Assembly: GCA_020353515.1 (NCBI GenBank)
Contig: CP070695.1
Span: forward strand, 3,823,908-3,887,907
DNA length: 64,000 nt
Source of the DNA: Candidatus Heimdallarchaeota archaeon
GTDB taxonomy: Archaea > Asgardarchaeota > Heimdallarchaeia > Hodarchaeales > Hodarchaeaceae
Reading direction: 5' to 3'
A program made the translations under genes and the position numbers. Below the pieces are notes generated by a model. That model was not told where the DNA came from, did no database searches, and saw only the letters and a program-made list of their open reading frames with translations. Position 1 is the stretch's first letter. Every line of letters starts with the position of its first letter. Shown piece after piece: positions 57,160 to 64,000 of this stretch.

Positions 57160-57909
57160 TTATTTCGGTTTTTTTGTTTTTACCCTTGTTTTCGGGATCT
57201 TAGTTTTAATATCATTAAAAATAGGTGGGGGAATAACTTTTTTCTTTACAGGGGATTTTATATGAATTTTTGGTGGGGGTGGTTGGTTTACCACGTTTTT
57301 CTGTTTCTTTTTACCTCCCTTAGTAGAATATTGGATTGAGGGTGTTTTTGGGATTTTATCTTTAAGTATTGGTGGGAGTTGGTTAATAACATTTTTTTGT
57401 CCTTTTTTTGCACCCATAGTAGGAGATTGGATTATGGTGTCTTGGGGCATTTTTTTGTGATTTTTCGGGGGCGGAGGCTTGTTTATTGTATCAGATAATT
57501 CTTTTTTTGAATGAACTACTCCTGTTGAACGAGGAATCGTACCGATTTTATAAACTTGTTTAGGGGTAGGAGTTTTCTTATTAAATTGTGACTTTTTTTG
57601 AACATTTTTTGGAATTAATCCTATATTCGTGGGAGATTTGGTTTCGTAAGGAAGAGAATTATTTATTGGAGGAGAAACATTTGAGTCAATAGACTCTTTT
57701 TTAGTTTGGTCAGAACTACCATATTTTGAGGGTAGTTTTATTCCATCCTTTGGAATTCTTCCTCTCGCCTTTGGGGGAGGGAGTTCAAATGATTTACCAT
57801 TAAAACTGGTTGGTGTCTTTTGTTTGATCTCTTGCACTCTTAAACTCACTGGAATTTTACTTTTGATATTATCTCTAGGCTTTTTCTTACGAATCTTATG
57901 TCTGGCCAA
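57160..57909 (-). CDS. Low-complexity Lys/Pro-rich, probably disordered protein
   Basis: The 249-aa protein is rich in Lys, Pro, Ser, Thr and Asn and has no hydrophobic core. It contains several P-P-P-P-K stretches and two imperfect repeats, K-K-G-Q-K-N-V-I-N-Q-L-P-P and K-K-K-Q-K-N-V-V-N-Q-P-P-P-P. No enzyme motif is seen. Such proteins are often disordered binding partners; polyproline stretches are typical ligands of profilin or SH3-like domains. It is the last gene of the ubiquitin-like cluster run; the start is TTG, with only a weak SD. The function is unknown. Confidence 0.45.
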   Translation of the reverse strand: MARHKIRKKKPRDNIKSKIPVSLRVQEIKQKTPTSFNGKSFELPPPKARGRIPKDGIKLPSKYGSSDQTKKESIDSNVSPPINNSLPYETKSPTNIGLIPKNVQKKSQFNKKTPTPKQVYKIGTIPRSTGVVHSKKELSDTINKPPPPKNHKKMPQDTIIQSPTMGAKKGQKNVINQLPPILKDKIPKTPSIQYSTKGGKKKQKNVVNQPPPPKIHIKSPVKKKVIPPPIFNDIKTKIPKTRVKTKKPK

Positions 57910-58012
57910 TGTTTTCTCAGAATCCTGGTCGGTATTAGAAATAGTTTCAATGTATTTTGTAATATTAGGATAACAGGATCTTATAATACTAACGAAACAA
58001 ATGAGAACATCC

Positions 58013-58597
58013 TTACCTACTAAGTGAAAATCCTATTCCTGAAAAGAGAAAGAATAAACCATAGAGAACTCCAATTAGATCAGTAGCAAATAATCCAGTT
58101 AATAAGAATAAAATACCAAACACAAAAAAAGTGAATAGTGCCGTCCATTCGGCAGACGGCCCTCTCTCAGACTGGGAGGTTAATCTAATAAATTTGTATC
58201 GTGTGAAACTTCGGATTAAAAGGGCTATCGATACAGCAAGATAAGGAAATGCCAAGATTGAGGCAAGGGTTATTTGTAGCTGAATAAAATTCTCTGATGG
58301 TATAATCTCAATATTAAATGTTAACAATGCTGCTTGTCCAGGAGGAAAAAACGGACTAGCCAGTAAAACGCATAACGGAATGATATTTGCCAATGAAAAG
58401 AAGTATATTTCATTTAAAGTAGCTTTTACGTCTATATAGTATAATAGTCTTAAGAAATAGAAAATTGTGATCGTAGTATAGAATGTTAAAAATATCAGAC
58501 TTAATGCAATATTATCCTCATCTCTAATGAAAAAAAAGATACTTGCTGCAAGACCCATGAGGAAAACAAAATAGGCAATTGAATGTCGTGAAACGAT
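58013..58597 (-). CDS. Small multi-TM protein of the ubiquitin-like cluster, probable ATC start
   Basis: The protein has about five hydrophobic helices and no known domain. With the internal ATG 58558 the first helix would be only ~11 residues. The frame is open upstream, and TGGAGGTAA (the end of the RING gene) is followed, seven bases after GGAGGT, by ATC at 58597. Starting there restores a full first helix (S-I-A-Y-F-V-F-L-M-G-L-A-A-S-I). The ATC lies five bases after the RING stop codon, tight operon spacing. It is probably a membrane partner of the RING protein; the role is unknown. Confidence 0.5.
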   Translation of the reverse strand: MVSRHSIAYFVFLMGLAASIFFFIRDEDNIALSLIFLTFYTTITIFYFLRLLYYIDVKATLNEIYFFSLANIIPLCVLLASPFFPPGQAALLTFNIEIIPSENFIQLQITLASILAFPYLAVSIALLIRSFTRYKFIRLTSQSERGPSAEWTALFTFFVFGILFLLTGLFATDLIGVLYGLFFLFSGIGFSLSR

Positions 58598-58602
58598 CCT
58601 GA

Positions 58603-59760
58603 TTACCTCCAGCGGCTATTTAAATGATTATTTTGATACATTTTAATTAATTTCTGATAACTTTTCCCAGAAAGCCGATACATTTTCTCTGTTGAAATTT
58701 CTTTATTACAACGGGAGCAGATATTCGCTACACTCAACCATTTCTCTAGTTCATGGGAATGTGCTGGATGTCCGCAATGGGGGCATATAACAACTCGCTT
58801 ATTAGCCTCTGTAGGAAATTCATAGCAGAAAATGCAGCGAAAATCATCATCTGTTAAGTGTTGACCTATAGGTATGAGTTTTGAAAGAATAGCTGGAGGT
58901 ATTTTCTCTATACGGGTTATATTTACCCCTGTGTCTATTCCTGGAACAATATTCATTGTTGATTGAGATGAGGCTCGTTCCCTGTTCAATATTTCACGTG
59001 AACTTGGTCGTACTGCAGTTGGTAACGAATTGAAAGAGGATTGTGGCTGTCTACTTGATTGTGAAGATGTTTGAGGTGCTCTAGTTCGATTTAACTGCCT
59101 AGGCAATGATCTTTGCGTTGCCCCACGAATGGGTATTCGACGGATTGGTACTAATATGACCTTTAATACATAATGCTGTACAAATAGAATAGAACTAATA
59201 GAAATAAACCCTAATCCACTTAGTTCTATGGATCCTGTCTGGATCCAGTAGAAACTTAAACTTAAAAACATCCCAACGTTATATAGAATAATTAATTCAT
59301 TCTGATACTTCTTTCTAGAGATGAATATTAATGGATAAAGACCAGAATAATATCTTCGGATGAGTAATAAAAGAAAAATGAAGGGTGGTAAAACAAAAAC
59401 TACGCTAAATAGATTTAGAAACAAAAAAAATCTATCTATATTGAGAAAATTAATATCAAGTGTCATTTCAAGAATATATGCTTGAAGAATTCCATCTTCT
59501 CCTAGTGATGCATATTGAGCGAGGAATGTTCCTCCTAAAGCAATCAACGAAGGAATTAAGATGAATACTGCAGATGCAATTGGTGCATTAAAACGTTGAA
59601 AGTATTGCCACTCTTCAATAAATTTGATTGATAGTACGATTACTGAAGTGATATAAAGGATGGTTAGAGCGACTTCTGTCTGTTGTTCTGTAATTAATGT
59701 GAGTACTGCAAAAACGAATCCTACAGCACAAATGGAAAGATATACATTCCGCCTAACCAA
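58603..59760 (-). CDS. Polytopic membrane protein with C-terminal RING-like domain (candidate E3)
   Basis: Residues ~1-205 are about six TM helices. A Ser/Gln/Pro-rich linker follows to ~300. Residues 309-351 are a RING-type metal site: C-x2-C at 309/312, C-x2-C at 326/329, H-x2-H-x-H at 331-336 and C-x2-C at 348/351. RING domains bring E2 to substrate, and this one sits beside E2, E1 and JAMM genes. A TTG start follows GAGGTTG. I therefore infer a membrane-anchored ubiquitin-like ligase. The His spacing differs from classical RING-HC/H2, so a simple zinc-binding role cannot be excluded. Confidence 0.75.
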   Translation of the reverse strand: MVRRNVYLSICAVGFVFAVLTLITEQQTEVALTILYITSVIVLSIKFIEEWQYFQRFNAPIASAVFILIPSLIALGGTFLAQYASLGEDGILQAYILEMTLDINFLNIDRFFLFLNLFSVVFVLPPFIFLLLLIRRYYSGLYPLIFISRKKYQNELIILYNVGMFLSLSFYWIQTGSIELSGLGFISISSILFVQHYVLKVILVPIRRIPIRGATQRSLPRQLNRTRAPQTSSQSSRQPQSSFNSLPTAVRPSSREILNRERASSQSTMNIVPGIDTGVNITRIEKIPPAILSKLIPIGQHLTDDDFRCIFCYEFPTEANKRVVICPHCGHPAHSHELEKWLSVANICSRCNKEISTEKMYRLSGKSYQKLIKMYQNNHLNSRWR

Positions 59761-59778
59761 CTAGATTTCAACCTCATA

Positions 59779-60687
59779 CTACTTTTCATGATCATATTCT
59801 AAAAACATACGGCCTTTCTCCTCTGTAAGAGGAAGGAGCGTATTTATCAATTCAGGAAGACTTCCTAAGGGACAATTCAATACCATATACTGGGGCTCTT
59901 CCCAAGTTTTCATATCTTCCTTTAATCGAAAGATTTTGAAACCATAAGAACCACTTGAAATCTTTGTAGGGTCAATAACTAAAGCAATGGGGGCAGTAAT
60001 TTGTGAATTACGTGCTCCAAGCCGTTGATACCGAACTTGAGTCTCATAATCCGTTTGACTCATGAATGCTCCGTATGAAGGATGAGAGTGATACCATCCA
60101 AGAATAAGTTGATTTTTATTATGAGATTTAATCTCATTATAAACTCTAACCATAGATTGTGGGTCATTAATTTGGGTATTCACATTTGTGCCGTGGCCAA
60201 TCGGGAAAGCATCTTCAATAACTAAACAGGCTAATGGTGTATCATTACTTTCTATATGACCTGTAAGGAGACCTATTACCTCTATCCAATTATTTTGGGG
60301 TACATCTGGATTCGCATATTTTAATGCGTGCAATGCTAATTTTATATAGGCTTTAAGATGAATTTTCACTCGTGAAGGCTCTGATTCGGGATTTAAGTTG
60401 TTCAAACTTAACTCAACACTTTTTGTGGCATCTAGGGCTTTAATTTGTTCCTTTTTTTTGATAAAATCAGATTTAGGAATATTTTTTTCATCTGAATTTG
60501 AAGAAATTAAATAAGAGGGATTTATTTGTATTTCTTTGCCTGTAAAACTTTCAAAATCTGCATTAGGTTTATATTTGAATGCAGGAAATTTTAAAGTAAA
60601 AGAGAAAGTCTCTGGATCAAAGGTTAGAGCAAGATCTCTAAGCAGCAATTCAAAAATATTTTGTAGATCCTTTTTCTCTTTTGACAT
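59779..60687 (-). CDS. JAMM/MPN+ metalloprotease (Rpn11-like, ubiquitin-like processing or removal)
   Basis: The 302-aa protein has the complete JAMM site: Glu136 in W-I-E-V-I-G, then W-Y-H200-S-H202-P, seven residues, S210-Q-T-D213 (H-x-H-x7-S-x2-D). This defines zinc deubiquitinases such as Rpn11 and AMSH. The first ~110 residues are an unfamiliar N-domain. It could trim the I-Y-Y tail of the second Ubl or remove Ubl from targets. The gene lies between the RING protein and E2 genes on the same strand. Confidence 0.92.
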   Translation of the reverse strand: MSKEKKDLQNIFELLLRDLALTFDPETFSFTLKFPAFKYKPNADFESFTGKEIQINPSYLISSNSDEKNIPKSDFIKKKEQIKALDATKSVELSLNNLNPESEPSRVKIHLKAYIKLALHALKYANPDVPQNNWIEVIGLLTGHIESNDTPLACLVIEDAFPIGHGTNVNTQINDPQSMVRVYNEIKSHNKNQLILGWYHSHPSYGAFMSQTDYETQVRYQRLGARNSQITAPIALVIDPTKISSGSYGFKIFRLKEDMKTWEEPQYMVLNCPLGSLPELINTLLPLTEEKGRMFLEYDHEK

Positions 60688-60718
60688 TTTCTAACCCATC
60701 GCTCATTAATCTTAATTC

Positions 60719-61246
60719 TCACCACTTCTTATTCGCATATTTTTTTGTAATCTTGCGAGCTTTTGTCATGAAATTCTTTCTATTGCTCAAATATTCTTGA
60801 GCTGCCTTTCTATTGAATACATCATGCGGATTAGTGTAAGCAGTATCAATATTGAACATCGCAAGGATTGAATAAATTATTGTTCCAATATTCTTTGATG
60901 GTGACCAACCATCTGGTCTACCAATTAGGTCAGGATCAACCAGTGCTAAACAAATGTTCCGTTTTCCCTTATACTCATCAGGTTTCGGCCAGAAGTTCGG
61001 ATGCCAGATTGGTGTATGCAAACGAACGAATGGGGGAGAATAGGGATAATTTGGGCCAAATTTGATTTCTAGCTTAAATTTTCCTTTCTCATATGGAGTC
61101 CCTTTAGGCCCCTCTAGAAGGACTGCAAGGTGTTCGACCGATTTTTTCCCACCTGGAAATGCTTTAACTTGTTTTATGGTTTTTTGTTTGTATAACTTCT
61201 TTAATTGATTATAATCATCAGCAATCCTCTTAATACGTATGGACAT
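60719..61246 (-). CDS. E2 ubiquitin-conjugating enzyme (UBC fold)
   Basis: The 175-aa protein has the UBC core: Y-P-Y-S-P-P-F-V, the H82-P-N84 motif (W-H-P-N-F-W) and the catalytic Cys99 in R-N-I-C-L-A-L, 15 residues later. W-S-P follows at 114-116. The HPN and the C-L motif are those of true E2s, not of UFC1-type (T-A-K) or Atg3/10-type enzymes. An AGGAGGT SD precedes the ATG and 17 bases separate it from the E1 stop. It accepts Ubl from the E1 and passes it to a substrate or the RING protein. Confidence 0.93.
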   Translation of the reverse strand: MSIRIKRIADDYNQLKKLYKQKTIKQVKAFPGGKKSVEHLAVLLEGPKGTPYEKGKFKLEIKFGPNYPYSPPFVRLHTPIWHPNFWPKPDEYKGKRNICLALVDPDLIGRPDGWSPSKNIGTIIYSILAMFNIDTAYTNPHDVFNRKAAQEYLSNRKNFMTKARKITKKYANKKW

Positions 61247-61263
61247 GTAATTTTACCTCCTGT

Positions 61264-62508
61264 TTATATGAATTTCAAGCTTAAATAGATCTGAGTGCCA
61301 TCTTCAAATCCTGTGACTAAGATAGTCTCATAATTACGAAGTTTAGCCTCAGAGAGGTTTAATTTCCAATCGATCTCATTGACCTCAGAAGTGTCAATTC
61401 GAAAGATGCTTGGGGGGAAATCTGGGTCGATTAGGTATTTTTTTTCTTGTGCCAATTTTGTTACAATTTTCTTCAATAGAAAGTTTGGCTTGACTTTTAT
61501 TCTATAGAGAGGAGCACGAGTATTTCCACACATGGTGCAATTTGAATTCCTCGGTTTTTCCATCTCATAGAATTTCCCAGTCAGTCCATTATAGATCACA
61601 TAATTTAATTGAAGAGAACCTAACTTCTTTTCATTTTTGGGGGTGTGTATATGGTGAAGGATTTTCACTGCTTCTTGAGATTGTAATGAGGCCATTACAC
61701 AATTAATCGTGATTACTGTGGCTTCATGATTATCAACTATTTGAATAACCTGATCTGTTGAGAATGGTTGAGACTCTGGAAAATAGGCTTTGAGTAAGGT
61801 ATTTGCATATTCCCTAACTGCACTGATTTCTTTTGGTTTCAATATATCAACAGGCCGTCCATGATCCTGTTCAAATTGTAATTGCCCTTTTAAGATACAA
61901 TGTGCTGGTTTTCGTGGCACACCAACTAACGTACAAGCACCTAACTGATCCTGTTCACGTTCAGTTAATGGATCACATTCTAAACAAGCGTTACTGAAGG
62001 GAAACATGCAATAGACATGACCATTGTAAGCTGCTGTTCCTGCATCAATTAAGGGTTTATGATTGTGAACAGCTCTTCGATTTAGTTCGGATCGGGCCTC
62101 AATTGAGTCTAAACCCGCGATAAAAAGATCTGCTTCTTGATAAAGACGGGGAGGAAGGTTTTGCAAAGCACAATTATATGCTTCAATTGAAATAAAAGGA
62201 TTCATTTCTCGAAGTCGTTTAGCAGCAAATTCTGCCTTAGACACTCCTTCTGGTGCTCCAATAAATAATACTTGTCGATTAAGGTTAGAATATTCAACTG
62301 TATCAAGATCAACAAGAATTAATTTTCCAACACTGACCATTGCCAAGTTTTTTGCAACTTCAACCCCTAATCCACCAATTCCGACAATTAAAACAGTACT
62401 TCGCTTTAAAGTTTCTTGTTTCCATCCTGGAAGGCGAAATTGACGATCAAAACGTCTTTTTTCTTCATCAGTGAATTCTTCACTTGTGAAATCTGATACA
62501 TTTGACAT
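61264..62508 (-). CDS. E1-like ubiquitin-activating enzyme
   Basis: The 414-aa protein has the ThiF/UBA adenylation fold: R-F-D-R-Q-F-R-L-P-G-W, the ATP loop G-I-G-G-L-G-V-E near 43-50, D-L-D-T-V-E-Y-S-N-L-N-R-Q and D-S-I-E-A-R. Zinc is held by C175-x2-C178 and C324-x2-C327. The likely catalytic Cys is C192 in A-C-T-L-V-G-V-P-R-K-P-A-H-C-I, matching the E1 C-T-x(4)-P-x(4)-H-C-I motif. The last ~70 residues resemble the UFD E2-binding domain. It activates the Ubl C-terminal Gly and is UBA3- or UBA5-sized. Confidence 0.93.
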   Translation of the reverse strand: MSNVSDFTSEEFTDEEKRRFDRQFRLPGWKQETLKRSTVLIVGIGGLGVEVAKNLAMVSVGKLILVDLDTVEYSNLNRQVLFIGAPEGVSKAEFAAKRLREMNPFISIEAYNCALQNLPPRLYQEADLFIAGLDSIEARSELNRRAVHNHKPLIDAGTAAYNGHVYCMFPFSNACLECDPLTEREQDQLGACTLVGVPRKPAHCILKGQLQFEQDHGRPVDILKPKEISAVREYANTLLKAYFPESQPFSTDQVIQIVDNHEATVITINCVMASLQSQEAVKILHHIHTPKNEKKLGSLQLNYVIYNGLTGKFYEMEKPRNSNCTMCGNTRAPLYRIKVKPNFLLKKIVTKLAQEKKYLIDPDFPPSIFRIDTSEVNEIDWKLNLSEAKLRNYETILVTGFEDGTQIYLSLKFI

Positions 62509-62520
62509 TCTTACTCAACT

Positions 62521-62868
62521 TCAGTAGTAGATTCCTGCTGTTGAAACAGGGATAATCAAGCATTCTAAACCATTTTCAATATCATAATTAGATAGCACAT
62601 CATCACTATCTAGAGTACGGCCACCGATAGAAATATGAAAATCCTGTGGATAAAGACCAAATATTCCTCCAAGTGTTTCTTTTAATTCCGAAACACCCAT
62701 TTCAGGATTGACAGAGAGTTTTTCAATTTTTTCACCTGGTCCTATTGTAGATCTAAAGAATAGGGTTATTTGAGTCCCACTTGGTACTTTTGTTCTCATT
62801 TGAGTTTCTAGAATCTCTTCTTCCTCTTCTTCGATTTCCAATTCATCAAAATCCTCATTTTCAGACAT
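62521..62868 (-). CDS. Ubiquitin-like modifier precursor, terminus S-T-A-G then I-Y-Y
   Basis: The 115-aa protein begins with a very acidic leader (M-S-E-N-E-D-F-D, then E-I-E-E-E-E-E-E). The beta-grasp core follows: I-T-L-F-F-R-S-T-I-G-P, E-L-K-E-T-L, G-G-R-T-L-D and L-E-C-L-I-I-P. It ends S-T-A-G-I-Y-Y. A three-residue tail after Gly implies processing, probably by the adjacent JAMM. I use ATG 62868 with GGAG nine bases upstream; the frame is open to 62997 but the leader would be unlike the paralogue. Gly is single (A-G), not Gly-Gly. The E1 gene follows 12 bases downstream. Confidence 0.88.
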   Translation of the reverse strand: MSENEDFDELEIEEEEEEILETQMRTKVPSGTQITLFFRSTIGPGEKIEKLSVNPEMGVSELKETLGGIFGLYPQDFHISIGGRTLDSDDVLSNYDIENGLECLIIPVSTAGIYY

Positions 62869-63044
62869 TGAATAATACTCCATTTCCATTCTTTTTGTTG
62901 GAAGCATTTTACAATATTTTATCTGGTAAAAGAGCTTTATAGACTGACTCTTTACTGGTGAATAATTATCCGTTTCAATCATTTTAATTATTCCCAATTA
63001 CTGTTTGAGTACTTTTTCGAGGAATTTTAATAATGAATATTGGG

Positions 63045-63239
63045 TCAGATACAAATTTCGTTTGATTGAATTACTCCAAGAGACTGAAGAATCCAAAGAT
63101 TTGCTCGGATATAATAATCGGTTGCTGAGATTATGATATCTAAATCATTACTAGACCCATGATGGATTCGCATCTTTTTCTTCGCATTTTCACGTTCATA
63201 CATTGCTTCAACTATAGATTTGACTAAACTTTCAATCAT
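63045..63239 (-). CDS. Small protein between the two ubiquitin-like genes
   Basis: A 64-aa frame lies between the two Ubl genes on the same strand. It is helical with a K/R-rich early part (R-E-N-A-K-K-K-M-R-I-H-H) and no recognised motif. There is no strong SD, and gaps of 87 and 176 bases flank it. Position and strand support a real gene of the cluster, but no sequence feature proves it. Confidence 0.4.
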   Translation of the reverse strand: MIESLVKSIVEAMYERENAKKKMRIHHGSSNDLDIIISATDYYIRANLWILQSLGVIQSNEICI

Positions 63240-63326
63240 AACCGTTATTCCATAGCTTTTCTGAGGGGATGAGAAAGAGAGGATGATTACTTTCTCTCAA
63301 TTTACGAAAGTAAGAAAGAAAAGCGT

Positions 63327-63674
63327 TCATCCTGCTGTACTATGGGGAATCAATAGAATTTCGTCACCATTATCAACGCCATAGTCGCCGATAGGAGCAG
63401 ATTCATCTAAGGTGCGACCAGCATGACTTAAGTGAAAATCATTGGGATTCAAGCCAAATATGTTAGCTAAGGTGTCTCTGACATCTCTAACTGGTGTATT
63501 TTCACCTACACTAAGTTTTTCGGTTCGTTCAGGCCCAACGGTAGATTTAAAAAATACATTCTTTTTTGGTCCTGCGGTAATATTTGTTATAGGAGTCTTA
63601 GATTGTGTAGGGGTTTTAGATTGAATTGTTGTCTGTTCTTCTACATCAAAGTCTAAATCTTCAAAATCACTCAT
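63327..63674 (-). CDS. Ubiquitin-like modifier with mature terminus S-T-A-G
   Basis: The 115-aa protein has an acidic leader (D-F-E-D-L-D-F-D-V-E-E) and a core aligned with the downstream Ubl: V-F-F-K-S-T-V-G-P, T-E-K-L-S-V, D-T-L-A-N-I-F-G-L-N-P and G-R-T-L-D-E. It ends H-S-T-A-G directly at the stop codon, so no processing is needed. Identical S-T-A-G in the paralogue argues that this is the activated terminus. The start has a GTGAT SD. It is the first gene of the cluster; a TATA-like ATTTAAATAG lies about 75 bases upstream on the minus strand. Confidence 0.88.
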   Translation of the reverse strand: MSDFEDLDFDVEEQTTIQSKTPTQSKTPITNITAGPKKNVFFKSTVGPERTEKLSVGENTPVRDVRDTLANIFGLNPNDFHLSHAGRTLDESAPIGDYGVDNGDEILLIPHSTAG

Positions 63675-63740
63675 TTTTTATCACTTTTTTACATTTTTCG
63701 TGAGTTTTTCTTTACAGGAAACTCATGTAATATACGTACC

Positions 63741-63800
63741 ACATGTACTATTTAAATCTTACGAAATACCCGTAACACCCGAAACCTATATAAGGGTGAA
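63741..63800. promoter_or_regulatory. Divergent promoter between the ubiquitin-like cluster and the next gene
   Basis: On the minus strand ATTTAAATAG (about 63748-63757) is a TATA-like box for the first Ubl gene. On the plus strand CGAAACCTATATAAGG (about 63780-63795) contains a strong TATA box with a BRE-like CGAAA lead-in, about 58 bases before the TTG start at 63851. The two boxes lie ~30 bases apart, so transcription of both directions may interfere or be co-controlled. Confidence 0.55.
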
Positions 63801-63850
63801 TGTTTTTCCATTCATTGAAAATGTAAGTAACTGCTTTTGAGGTTAATATT

Positions 63851-64000
63851 TTGCCACAAAATGCTCAAAATATTAAAATATCAAATCGTGCGTGGGAACT
63901 TCTACGATGGGCAAAATTTGAGCTTGATGCAAAGTCTTACAGTGATGTTATCATCTTAATGAATAGTAGAATAAAAAATCGGTCAAAAAGTCTTGAAAAA
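63851..64000 (+). CDS. RHH/antitoxin-like protein, 3' truncated by the window edge
   Basis: Fifty residues are visible: I-K-I-S-N-R-A-W-E-L-L-R-W-A-K then S-Y-S-D-V-I-I-L-M-N-S-R. The strand-helix-S-Y-S-D-V-I pattern is that of small VapB/AbrB-like or RHH antitoxin-type proteins. The TTG start is set by TGAGGT eight bases upstream. The gene continues past the window, so toxin and length cannot be judged. It is divergent from the ubiquitin-like cluster. Confidence 0.55.
   Translation, partial: MPQNAQNIKISNRAWELLRWAKFELDAKSYSDVIILMNSRIKNRSKSLEK

Noticed and set aside
60719..61246. UFC1-like E2
   Set aside because: The HPN motif and Cys position are those of ubiquitin-type E2s, not the T-A-K motif of UFC1.
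62869..62997. Longer N-terminus of the second Ubl
   Set aside because: The leader has no parallel in the other Ubl; the ATG at 62868 has an SD and gives matching acidic leaders of equal length.

Overview
The window is an AT-rich archaeal chromosome segment. I place it in the Asgard archaea (Promethearchaeota), most likely a Heimdallarchaeia-like lineage; the phylum-level call is an inference from gene content. Three things support it. A contiguous eukaryote-type ubiquitin-like cluster carries E1, E2, a JAMM protease, a membrane RING protein and two ubiquitin-like modifiers. There are longin-like proteins. Archaeal metabolic genes (HdrA-MvhD, ferredoxin-dependent 2-oxoacid oxidoreductases, ATP-citrate lyase) sit beside bacterial-looking ones (lacZ, CoA-transferases). 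Genes have archaeal TATA-like promoters and GGAGGT/GGTGA Shine-Dalgarno (SD) sites, with many TTG and GTG starts.

Layout. 1-5.7 kb: partial VTT membrane protein, a 2-hydroxyacid dehydrogenase / nucleotidyltransferase / amidohydrolase operon, and hydrogenase maturation genes hypE and hypC. 5.8-16.8 kb: RHH regulator plus 7-TM protein, UbiA/MenA-type prenyltransferase, acetyl-CoA hydrolase-GNAT fusion, a 988-aa FAD/FeS D-2-hydroxyacid dehydrogenase, a decayed oligoendopeptidase F, a fused CoA-transferase and two zinc-ribbon proteins, one split by a (GCAA)4 repeat. 16.8-24.0 kb: a minus-strand TCA supercluster read sdhC-sdhD-sdhA-sdhB, fumarase alpha-beta, sucC-sucD. 24.3-32.8 kb: an ABM-like protein, a LarA-like protein, two-subunit ATP-citrate lyase, isocitrate dehydrogenase and an aconitase. 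32.9-41.5 kb: lacZ, a ferritin-like protein, then HdrA-MvhD with KorB-KorA-KorD. 42-50 kb: membrane proteins and a redox island (rubrerythrin, nitroreductase, a 46-aa rubredoxin, a longin-like protein, a longin-peroxiredoxin fusion, a TrxR-like flavoprotein, a CoA-disulfide reductase-like protein). 50-57 kb: two CBS proteins, a second OFOR (beta plus fused gamma-alpha) and a second, 897-aa aconitase. 57.2-63.7 kb: the ubiquitin-like cluster, all minus strand, followed by a divergent RHH-type gene cut by the window edge.

How the genes fit together. Nearly every TCA step is encoded here except citrate synthase and malate dehydrogenase. Citrate/acetyl-CoA interconversion would use ATP-citrate lyase, and 2-oxoglutarate/succinyl-CoA would use ferredoxin-linked Kor enzymes, so the cycle could run in either direction. 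Membrane SDH and a MenA-like prenyltransferase imply a quinone pool. HdrA-MvhD beside Kor suggests ferredoxin-coupled electron bifurcation. Lactate/2-hydroxyacid enzymes and CoA-transferases suggest organic-acid use, and the redox island suggests exposure to oxygen or peroxide.

Most notable observations: two paralogous ubiquitin-like proteins that share the terminus S-T-A-G, one of them capped by I-Y-Y; a membrane-anchored RING protein; a longin-peroxiredoxin fusion; a proline/lysine-rich disordered protein at the end of the ubiquitin cluster; and at least two genes whose SD spacing and protein N-termini point to ATT or ATC start codons.
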